From Antedon mediterranea (taxonomy: Eukaryota; Echinodermata; Crinoidea; Comatulida; Antedonidae), in NCBI RefSeq assembly GCF_964355755.1, contig NC_092671.1:34241304-34305303 (forward strand): a DNA stretch of 64,000 nt, written 5' to 3'. Made by a program: the position numbers and the translations under genes. The notes below the pieces were generated by a model. It was given only the letters and a program-made list of their open reading frames with translations, made no database searches and was not told the DNA's origin. Positions 57,901 to 64,000 of the stretch are shown piece after piece. Every line of letters begins with the position of its first letter. Position 1 is the stretch's first letter.

Positions 57901-60900
57901 CGGTGTTTCTCTCAATTTATTTAAGAGCTATTTATCCAACCGCTACCAATATACCAAGTTTTTTTACTCCCAATCTGACTATTTGCCTATTAGCTGTGGA
58001 GTACCACAAGGTTCATTACTAGGTCCTCTTCTGTTTCTTTTATATGTGAATGATATTTACAATTCGTCAGTATCTTTATCTTATTTTTTTATATGCAGAT
58101 GACACAACACTAATATGTTAAAATCGACACTTAGAGTCGCTGTTTAACACTGTAAATACAAGTTTAACTAGAGGGTACTCCGAGAGTACAAACCTCCGCC
58201 TACTGTAAAATTCCTCTACATAAAATGCCCCCTGAATATTTTTTTTTAACATTTTTTTTTATTAGCTCTAAGTGTAAATATGTTAACTGCACACTACAAA
58301 GTTGTGGATGACAGTGTGGTGCAATGGTTATGTATCCAGCCTCTCACAGTTGAGGTCGCTGGTTCAAGCCCCACTGAGGGTTTTTTTTTTTATTATTTTT
58401 TTATTTTTTATTTTTTTTTTTTTGGTGGACCTTGATCTTTGACCCTGACCCTTCAAAATGTAACCACAATTATATGATGTGTCATTGATCATTGTGGCTA
58501 AGTTTGGTGAGAATCGGATCAAAACTGTGGTCTCTAGACAGTAAAATAGTTTTTTGTTAGTTGTGACCTTGACCTATGACCTTTCCCCTCAAATTCGAAC
58601 TCGTCCGAGCTTTTTGGGCATAGATCATTGTGTCCAAATTTGGTTAGAATCGGATAAAAACTGTGGCCTCCAGGCTGTTCACAGACACACACACAAACAC
58701 ACAAACACACACACAAACACACAAACAAACACACACACAAACATACAGGGGTGAAAACATAACCTCCTTGGCGGAGGTAATTAATGTATCCGAATGGTTT
58801 CTGGCAAATTTCCTTTCTGTAAATTTAAAAAAGTGCAGCTGTGTTTTGTTTAGAAGTAGTCCGATGCCGGTTAAATTAGGTCCATTGCAAATTAAACTAA
58901 ACGGTTTTGTTCTCCCCATGGTCAATCATGTTAAATGTTTGGGTGTATCCATTGATAGTCGTCTGACATGAAAACCTCATAATTATTATTGAGACAGAAA
59001 ACAAAATCTTGATTTAAATTAATTAAATTATTGATATAATTTGTAGACTGGCATCTTTTCTTCCACATAACATTCCCATACAATTTAAATAAACTTCAAA
59101 TACTAAAACAAAAAAATCATCATACGAATTATTTCGAATGTTTCACCTAGAACTAATACAGATCCTTTATTTCGGTCTCTTAAATTATTAAAATTGACAG
59201 ATATTAATATTTGTCAACAATGTTTATTTATTTACAAAAGCCAAAATGCTCTTCTTCCATCTCATTTGCGCGATATGTTTTCACCCAATTATGAATTTCA
59301 CGGCTATTCTAAAGGAATCCTCAATAACCTTCATATTCCTAAATACAAAAAGACTGGACTCAAGATATGGAACTCACTTCCTAACATAATTACAACTTCT
59401 GCTAATAAACATAGCTTCATCCTTAACACTAAACATATTTAACACAAAAGTAATTTAATAACTAGTTATATTCTAGGTATCAGTTTTTATTGTTTTCATA
59501 TTCTTTTACGGTAAATACTTTATCCCTATCTATTATTTACTAATTTGATTTTAATTATTTTTTTGTTTTTGTTCAGGCACTTTCAACACAAGCTTTTGCT
59601 TTCCGAAATTGTGCCTCCTTCATAATATTGTTTTATTCATTTTAAGTATTGTATTGTTTTAACTACCTTACTTCTCGTTATAAATTTTGTATTGTATTAT
59701 TTATATTTTGTATATTATGAAGGAAATAAATGTTACTATGAAATGTAATGAAATGAAATGAAAATCTTTTGCTGTAAGACTGCAAACTTACTCCAAGGTT
59801 GAAAGAATGTATGTTTTATCTCCAGAATAAATGTCAATCATTGGCAAAAATACTATTGACGATTGGTTTGGGTATTTCATTTCTCAGTGAAAAGTGTACA
59901 TCATACCTTGCCAATTGGGTGTTGTCTGATTACATTTTAGTGAAAGTTCACATAAAATATCAAATCCCCCATAATAGTCGGCATTTGTTGGAAGGTCTTC
60001 AAATACCACATTGCGATGAGCATTGCTTAGAGACCGGTATACAAACATTGAGATTTTTGTCTTCTCAATGATATTTAAATCTGATAATTTTTGTCAAATT
60101 GGATACAAAAATCATATAAAAAGAGTGCGATCTTATCTCAACCAATTGGCATGATATGATAAGTGCTGCATAGTTAAAGGTCAATAACATGTTTTTCCTT
60201 CCGTGTTGTGAAAAATTTTTCATTATACTAAATACAAATATTTTTGAATTCAAACAATTTGAGCCATAAAATATATTTTTAAGACCTGCCGTTGAGATAT
60301 AGCACATCGAGGTCTACGGTCAAATTGTCAGAAATTGTATTTCCGATCATTTTTGGTCAAAATGTTCCATTATAACAAATATAAATATGTATCTACTGAG
60401 TATTTTGGTACTAAAATCATATCAATAGACCAAGTAGTTTAGGAAGAATGGCCATTTACAAAAAAAACACTTTCTGGTGGTCGAAATTCTTTAGACTTTT
60501 TTTCTGTTATTTAGTACACCCAATACTACCAAAATCTGTTGAAAAACCTTTTGTTGCAATTTTTTGAGGTGAAACCTTATTTCTACTCTACTAAGAACGA
60601 ATGATAGACATCAGCGTATTCTGAAAATTGTGCTTATAAATCTTTTCTTGGGATATAGCATCTGTCTCATTTAATGATAACTGTGTGCATAGCCTAATTG
60701 TTAGACATTCGTAACAGTTTCCAGAATTCCGAATAACCTTTAATTATTTTGTTTGTCCATTATTCAACAGTCACAAGACAAAAGCCGTTTAAAACAAAGT
60801 GATTAGTGACGATATAGTGTTCACGTTTAATTTATTTTTCAAAAATTAAAAAGGTGTTTAATCAAATCGGTATTCCGACACTGTCAAAAGACATTAGTGA

Positions 60901-63900
60901 AGTTCCAGTTAACCCAATCACCTAAATTGTCCTCATCATCAAAGTAAAAAAAAAAGAAACATACTTTTGTTTTCAATCATTGTCCGTGGTGGTAAATACA
61001 AAGAGGGACAGTACTCTCCTTTATTAAGTGATGGTGAATTTGTATTGGGCCTAATTTTCTATCTCCCGGGCTTGTGATGAGACAACTATTCAACTGTCTA
61101 GTCTCCTGATTTTCAACAGATTGTCGACGTCAAGCTTCTAAATAAATCACTTTTCAGTCTGGAGTACGCCCTCTAGCCTTCAGCTTATACAAACTCTCTC
61201 TGCTTTCATTCGACCACCACCACCAAAGATCTTATAATAACTTTTATAAGTTCTTTGATTCGGCACATACTACAGTATACACCACCATACTTTCCGTAGG
61301 AACTATCTTTGGTAGGAACCAAAGATACTAGGCCTAGGCCTATAGCTGGAGGTAGGTCCTGCATTTTTAGCCGGTTGGAATTTGATGTTTATTTTAATGT
61401 TTTAATTACATCTGAACAATATAAATAAATAATCGAGGATTGTAAATGTTTCAAGGAATACACAATTAAAAGTTTATCGAAACTATTTTATTTAAATTTT
61501 GTCTATAGCCTAGCTTTTAGATACAGTAGAGTAGGGGTGTCACGAAACCTAAGACCACGAAAGCGAAGACCCCATAAGACCTAAGATCACGAAAGCTAAG
61601 ACCCAACACCTAAGATTACAAATATTTATCTTTCGCACCTGCCTTGTATTTTAACTCCCAACATTTATTCTGAATACCACACCTTAGAATTGGCACTTTC
61701 ATGAAAAAGAATCACATAAAAAGTAACAAATACATTTTTAAATTGATGATTTTACAGACGTTTTTCTCGCACACAAAATGACTAGCCTACAGTACAGTAG
61801 GCCTACCCCATGGGCCATGTTCAATGTTTTTGTTTCTATGGAACGTCAAAAGAGCAAAAATTATATAGAGGGCTGAAAACTCTGTGGAGTCCATCTGCAG
61901 TGTGGATGGAACAATGTAAAATTAAAATTGTAATGATAATAGTATAATCATGCAAGTACGAAGAAATAAATACTGGCAAATAAATTTTAATTTAAAAATC
62001 ATGATAAGTTTTTTTGTTTCGTTTTCTTTCTGTTTTTATACTTGTACTATTATTGTTGCTCTTTTGGCGCTCCATAGAAACAAAAACATTGAGCATGGGG
62101 AGCTCGAGGAGTTACATTACAGTATACAAAGAAACACATCTGTAAAATCATCAATTTAAAGGATTTATTTATTTGTTATTATGTGTTTCTCCTTCTGAAA
62201 GTACTTATAAGTCCTAATTTTAAAGTGTGGTGTTCAGGATAAAGTTAGTCAACAAATTTGGAGTCAAAATACAAGAAAGGCAGGTGCGTAAGAAAAACAT
62301 CCTCTGAACCAACACAATGGAGTAAATATATACCAACAAACAACCCGTCAAGTTTGTTTGTTGTAAAGAAAAAATATACATTTACTCAACGGGCGAAAAT
62401 AATGTGAGTTTATCTATGTTTTGCGGTAGTATTAAATTATAATTATGGTAATAAATGAAACCTACTGTGTTTAAAATTATGTATGGATAAACAAGTATTG
62501 TTTTTAAGCTGTAGTATATCTTAGTATTTGTAATCTTAGTGTTGGGTCTTAGCTTTCGTGATCTTAGGTCTTAGGGGGTCGGAGCTTTCGTGATCTTAGG
62601 TTTCGTGACACCCAGTAGAGTAGGCCTAATTAGCCTACTCTAAGGGCCTCCTAGCCTAGCCTACCCTGGGCCTAGAGGCTAGGTAGGCCTTCCCTAGGCC
62701 TAGCCTAGTAAGTAATAATAGGCCTATAGGCCCTAGTACCTTGATATCTAAAAACTAAGCCTAGAATAGGCATCATCCCAATTGACATTGTAAAATAAAT
62801 TCATGAATTATTAAATATTATCTTTTTAAATCATAACAATCAAGGGTACAACAAGTAGTAATAGTATTATAATGAAATATAATTACAGGTATATAAAATT
62901 AAGATTTTTATAATAGTGAATAAACTTTGTTACTTACTAAAAATATAATATTTATTTGAAAGAATTTAAAAGTACAAGTAGTATTATAATGAAATATAAA
63001 TTCATGAATGGACTAAATGTTATTATTATTGTCAAAGCATAAACCAAATACAAATTTAGACTTCCTACACCTCAAGAATTGTGTATTGAATTTCATGTAC
63101 GTTATTAATAATTGAAATCTCTCAAATAATTATGATAATTTTAAAATACATTCACATAGATTGTTATTAATATTATGTAAACAAAAAATATTTTTCAAGA
63201 AATTATTGTACAGCAAGTGTGAATAAAGAATGGTTACCACAAAGCATAACAAACATCAACATTGCATTTACACATACTTCCTACACATTATTTGAATAGA
63301 ACTTAATCAATCTTACAACTTTTGAATGTATTTTTGAATATTTTAGATAATTGTCCAATTTGTAAAATAAGTTAATACAGTACTATAGTAGCATGTACCT
63401 ATAAAATGTATAGGTCCATGATAGTAATACAAAACAGGTACAGGTACTGTAACTTGTTAAAACATAAGATAATCAAAATGCTTTTTACCTTTAACTTGCT
63501 CTTGCAAATTAATAACAAAATCAAGTTTAAACTAACTATAATAAAAAATGTTAAAACAATGACAATAAATAGCAATCTGGTTTTCAATAAATAACAGAGC
63601 TGGTGATTTAAACAATGCATTAATATTAAGACATTATTTATGTAAACTTACTAATGAATCTTACTACTTTTTTTCAGCAAATGGTATGAGTAAGTATAAA
63701 CTTTAATTGTCTAAATTAAAAATGCAAAATGTATTTCAAAGTAAAAGTAGTATAATGAAATAAATGAATGAATCAACTTACAAATTATAGTTAAAACAAA
63801 GCATAATAAAAACAAAATTTCATTTACACACTTCCTATAACTCAGGAAGTGTGTATTGAATTGCTAGACTTGCCCCAAGTCTGTATTGTTTTTTTTTATA

Positions 63901-64000
63901 ATTTATTTGTTTTTATTTCGACCGCGATTTTTGTCTGAAATACAGACTTGTGAAACACGTATAGAAATCGATTTGCAGACCGCAAACATCTGATAAGAAT
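39953..64000 (+). CDS. Gene 3: 5' part of third paralogue, micro-exon region
   Basis: Only the N-terminus is in view: start exon 39953-39984 and two supported micro-exons (56750-56761, 63678-63689); together they read MASNFENPEER, KRRI and KWY in one frame. The introns are the same repeat family as in genes 1 and 2 and hold a LINE, the complete Gmr1-like element, a hAT-like element and a fold-back element, so the 5' half exceeds 24 kb. The death-effector, Roc and COR exons would lie to the right of the window. Additional micro-exons may be hidden, for instance a degenerate one near 43718. Confidence 0.55.
40181..43194 (-). mobile_element. CR1/Jockey-group LINE with tetranucleotide tail
   Basis: Minus-strand element that ends, after a short 3' UTR, in a (TAAG)n-type tail (40181-40210 on the plus strand, acttacttactt). 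Microsatellite tails are usual in the CR1/L2 group. It sits in the first intron of gene 3. The 5' border is not defined and no target duplication was found. Confidence 0.8.
40256..43194 (-). CDS. LINE ORF2: endonuclease and reverse transcriptase
   Basis: The frame is open for about 980 codons from a TGA at about 43193; the first Met in a plausible context is at 43051, but conserved sequence precedes it (FWYSNCDGFLNKKSELLSRL), so the real start is lost or upstream. It has an AP-like endonuclease (LIVVGDFNYKSINW, SDHMVLQF), RT motifs GPDGIHPRIL, YRPVSLTSVVGKIMERI, EQFGFRQGRS, YLDYKKAFDSVPH, SGIPQGSVVGPVLFIMFIND and the catalytic FADDTKL, then the C-terminal SERLKILNLPTLAYRRQRAH region. No internal stop or frameshift, so the RT may still work; ORF1 was not found. 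The clade is inferred from motifs. Confidence 0.85.
43718..43739 (+). other. Degenerate micro-exon candidate in gene 3
   Basis: Stands at the expected place after ttctttttacag, but the length (22 nt) breaks the rule of three and the donor has lost its first GT (cataagtataaac). Probably a dead unit. Confidence 0.3.
43845..44328 (-). repeat. 3' LTR of copy B
   Basis: 484 bp, TG...CA ends on the element strand. It contains a perfect 32-bp tandem duplication (44091-44122 and 44123-44154) and a diverged duplication of about 48 bp (43869-43971); copy A has single units. Confidence 0.95.
44329..44339 (-). promoter_or_regulatory. Polypurine tract of copy B
   Basis: On the element strand the purine run (aaaaaggggaa) abuts the 3' LTR start. 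Confidence 0.8.
44430..49049 (-). CDS. Gag-pol polyprotein of Gmr1-like element
   Basis: One frame of 1539 residues. Order: coiled coil rich in Gln/Lys/Glu (about 70-120), capsid (about 130-300, related in this group to the vertebrate SCAN domain), CCHC knuckle at 358-371, aspartic protease with DSG at 433-435, H2C2 and DDE integrase with D754, D813 and E849 (35 residues between the last two), RT with YIDD at 1273-1276, RNase H (LQTDASNYGIG) and the terminal NADGLSRA. All catalytic residues are present. One likely defect is Gly at 707 in FYGPGIF where copy A and the family have Trp. Gag and pol are fused without a frameshift; protein ratios would need another mechanism. Confidence 0.95.
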   Translation of the reverse strand: MTTLRSGKNIDKTMSEKDTREDMVDQEEVDQVNEMYDNMARDIDLPEIPGGMPKDMMLEYFRMKFEAENKKLELQYQQDQLKADIEQKKIDIEQRKIESQERVKMMELENRSSYSNARNIVDEMKVKVPTLKESDDIDIYFRTFEHLAEATGWDKNTWSARLAPELSGKARTAYASLTVKECVDYDTLKKAILEKYDVSAETYRFKFRNSNRVKDMSIREWLNELSHYLKCANVKEDDAAGIIEMIIMEQALDKMPEDLRLYLRDKQVNKSYDMARIADDYIANRGGRGYWNAVNSENKPTYYKGQENSKPKNSTTQNNPGARQQGYNRYRGRGGKFHNYGRNFQQREPSNEWINGLCFNCKEKGHKIGDCPKMVAKGKTSDTKKGPNVKDGLRCEGLKSDRPQVVIDSVENKMEKCTIPGKLEGQDITMLRDSGCTQSAVKESLVPNKCYLPGKWVTLRGIGGDITVPLAEVAIESKIVTGKVIVAVIEGLQRDMLLGHDLDQNCGETMAKEMFVLTREQARIENDVRIQDEMILLGKDSNFKPTEEPPKETNVQLLKTVVNDNKVNKTKCLDDMNGTEMNNLFDENEDKAKDKTVKHKTYEQQHKLNLTKQELIKLQTNDDSLKGVFDRVVPIEEIGQHRVCFFMRQGILMRNWSSIKDKNNQVEQIVLPTQCRQGVLHLGHNVPFAGHMGVEKTKSRVLNQFYGPGIFKDVVVYCKVCKECQKVDKGKSKRKHTLIPLPIISTPFKRIAIDIVGPLSRTSRNNKYMLTTIDYATRYPDAIPLPNVRAETVARALIEVFTRVGLPEEIVHDQGTNFMSSIMQSICSMLGINQLKTTVYHPQSNGLVERFHGTLKNMIRTLTVKQRKNWDNYIPPFLFAYREVPSKATGHSPFKLLYGREVRGPLSLLKSNWVEDEETSTDVIKYMLDIREKMEVLMKDANVNKLEQQEIMSHNYNKNAIDREFVEGDKVLIFLPVGNSKLDSKWQGPFTVTKKVNDVNYEIYIGGRRKEKQILHVNMLKRWYDKVEISKDGYYVVTNVQSIEEVDLNETVHDNELDSEIDIGLSYHQSQTWRDVNVSSNLNDTQTKQLTELLKYQQNVFSDVPGRTHLVTHEIKTSGEMPIRHRAYRTPQALKGKLKEELDSMLAMGIIEPTVSAYAAPIIALKKGQNQIRMVTDFRSLNKTTQFDPYVMPRIDEMLDEVSSAIYITTLDLTKGFYQVPLDPKTKDKSAFITQFGQYCYNVLPFGMQNSSSTFQRLMDKVLQGTEGYAKAYIDDICIYSQTWKDHIFHLNDVLERLSSAGLTAKPLKCKIAYAQVEFLGHKIGNGEIRPMIDKVEAVEKFPRPLSKKQVRSFLGLTGYYRKFVQNYADIAKPLIDLTLKSKSNTVKWNEQCENAFVTLKKRLTDDNVLKAPNFDKMFILQTDASNYGIGAVLSQIDGEGNDYPIVYLSRKLSVHEQRYSVPEKECLSIVWAINKLKYYLYGCEFQVHTDHQALRWMDSMKGANVRLMRWALFLQGYKFKVIYKKGSLNGNADGLSRA
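49522..49548 (-). repeat. (GAA)n run in the leader of copy B
   Basis: cttcttctt repeats on the plus strand, in the untranslated leader between PBS and gag. Confidence 0.85.
49578..49591 (-). promoter_or_regulatory. Primer-binding site, tRNA-Leu type
   Basis: On the element strand TGGTGGCAGCGGTG follows the 5' LTR directly. It is complementary to the 3' end of an animal tRNA-Leu (…CACCGCTGCCA plus CCA), recalled from the known human tRNA-Leu sequence. Confidence 0.8.
49592..50075 (-). repeat. 5' LTR of copy B
   Basis: 484 bp, matching the 3' LTR except for two bases near 49632 and 49679. It includes the TATAAAAG box at 49924-49931 on the element strand. Confidence 0.95.
50988..51261 (-). repeat. 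SINE-like insertion present only in block A
   Basis: Block B has an uninterrupted gtttaatcaaatcgg here, so the limits are precise; ttaat is repeated at both sides. The insert has (ATA)n at one end, tatagcgcctttttcatg, caaaggcgctttacaag and, near the other end, gttggattcgaacctaggtc, a B-box-like sequence on the minus strand (GGTTCGAATCC). Confidence 0.75.
51811..52080. repeat. AGGCCTAG-rich patch, block A
   Basis: Dense, irregular repetition of taggcctag/ctagcctagc. The homologous patch in block B is at about 62619-62770. Confidence 0.8.
52425..52798. mobile_element. TTA-flanked MITE nested in the hAT-like element
   Basis: 374 bp with 38-bp perfect inverted repeats beginning AGCCGATTTTCCACTAGGCG and TTA directly outside at 52422-52424 and 52799-52801. 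Non-coding. TTA duplication suggests a PIF/Harbinger-type transposase in trans. Confidence 0.85.
53995..55131. mobile_element. Second TTA-flanked element nested in the hAT-like element
   Basis: Inverted ends AGCCCCTTTCTCACAGA, TTA at 53992-53994 and 55132-55134. Further copies of ttctcacaga-type motifs occur inside (near 54430, 54947, 55050), along with many accggta/taccgg motifs. No transposase frame. Confidence 0.75.
56750..56761 (+). CDS. Gene 3 micro-exon in block A (12 nt)
   Basis: Between ttttttttacag and gtaagtataaac; phase-2 reading gives KRR plus split codons. Only 5 of 12 bases match the block B exon although the flanks are nearly identical. Confidence 0.55.
57320..59762 (+). mobile_element. 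Decayed CR1-like LINE, split by a SINE-like insertion
   Basis: Pieces of RT in three frames: NKAQGLDEFSPKVIKQ, NCRPISVLSVFSKILKR, FNRQFGFRKN, CGVPQGSLLGPLLFLLYVND, the start of a catalytic ADDTTLIC box at about 58097, then after the insertion VSEWFLANFLSVNLKKC and NHVKCLGVSIDS, and the C-terminal DINICQQCLFIYKSQNALLP. It has frameshifts and stops and ends in a (TGAAA)n tail at 59744-59762. Confidence 0.8.
58169..58780 (+). repeat. Composite SINE-like element inside the LINE
   Basis: Begins tagagggtactccgagagta and ends cttggcggaggtaa; a short inverted repeat acctccgcc / ggcggaggt marks the ends. Inside are a tRNA-like unit (GTGGTGCAATGG ... GGTTCAAGCCCC, 58316-58378), T runs, two gtgaccttgacct-type sentences and an (AC)n run at 58678-58745. 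Taking it out restores the LINE frame from NTSLT to NVSEW. Confidence 0.7.
59763..60592. other. Intron sequence of gene 3, nothing recognised
   Basis: A 90-codon open stretch at 59799-60071 has no known motif and no splice or codon support. Confidence 0.4.
61535..62613. mobile_element. Fold-back DNA element with 10-bp target duplication
   Basis: Ends GGGTGTCACGAAACCTAAGA and its complement; agtagagtag is repeated directly outside (61525-61534 and 62614-62623). Inside, long stretches pair across the centre: near 61745 and 62140 (attgatgattttacag), near 61812 and 62085 (catgttcaatgtttttgttt), near 61640 and 62280 (gcacctgccttgtattt). A 10-bp duplication fits a Mutator-like element best. Block A lacks it. 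Confidence 0.8.
62619..62770. repeat. AGGCCTAG-rich patch, block B
   Basis: Homologous to 51811-52080, cut on its left side by the fold-back element. Confidence 0.75.
63678..63689 (+). CDS. Gene 3 micro-exon in block B (12 nt)
   Basis: Between actttttttcag and gtaagtataaac; phase-2 reading gives KWY plus split codons. It keeps length and phase but not sequence relative to 56750-56761. Confidence 0.55.
   Translation, partial: QMV
63863..64000. other. Right edge, unassigned
   Basis: Leaves the duplicated block after gtgtattgaatt; no feature recognised. Confidence 0.3.

Larger units (their letters stand above)
60593..63862 (+). repeat. Duplicated intron block B of gene 3
   Basis: Collinear partner of block A (50735-56985) with its own insertion at 61535-62613. 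It carries micro-exon 63678-63689. Confidence 0.85.

Noticed and set aside
58534-58971. Cys/Val-rich and His/Thr-rich open frames on both strands
   Set aside because: They are translations of the (AC)n microsatellite and its surroundings inside a repeat.
59799-60071. 90-codon open frame between LINE tail and block B
   Set aside because: No recognisable motif, no splice or repeat support; random open frames of this size are common in AT-rich DNA.

Overview
The window is AT-rich animal genomic DNA: GT-AG introns, dispersed retrotransposons and no prokaryotic gene structure. A Ty3/gypsy element with integrase ahead of reverse transcriptase (the Gmr1 type described from deuterostomes), tRNA-like SINE heads and AGGCCT-rich patches suggest a marine deuterostome invertebrate, perhaps an echinoderm. 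The species cannot be named from the sequence.

The native content is a plus-strand tandem array of three related genes. Each encodes or once encoded a charged N-terminal segment, a death-effector-like domain (probably two in tandem), a Roc GTPase domain, a COR domain and a C-terminal death domain, so they look like Roco-family death-fold signalling proteins. Gene 1 (before 4475 to 21114) is nearly complete but lacks the Roc exons after the G3 motif. Gene 2 (24588-33552) has its start codon but is a pseudogene: nonsense codons, a deletion that removes the P-loop, fused exons. Gene 3 starts at 39953 and runs off the right edge; only its first exon and scattered micro-exons are inside the window.

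The most unusual feature is the 5' half of these genes: an array of 12-27 nt micro-exons, every one a multiple of 3 and every one flanked by phase-2 introns, each carried on a copy of a repeated intron segment. Spliced by eye they read through without a stop from the start codon into the death-effector exon in gene 2, and give a Glu/Arg/Lys/Gln-rich coiled-coil-like segment in gene 1. In gene 3 two duplicated 3-kb blocks have nearly identical introns while the 12-nt exon inside differs at most positions.

Mobile elements fill the introns and spacers: a 5'-truncated, decayed Gmr1-like copy (1-4191) and a complete one with 484-bp LTRs and a 5-bp target duplication (43845-50075); a truncated LINE with an 11-bp target duplication (5066-6244); a long LINE with an open ORF (40181-43194); several LINE fragments; a hAT-like non-autonomous element with two nested TTA-flanked elements (52225-55983); a fold-back element with a 10-bp target duplication (61535-62613); SINEs; and a strong hairpin at 15318-15520. 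The rest of the spacers show no gene I can support.
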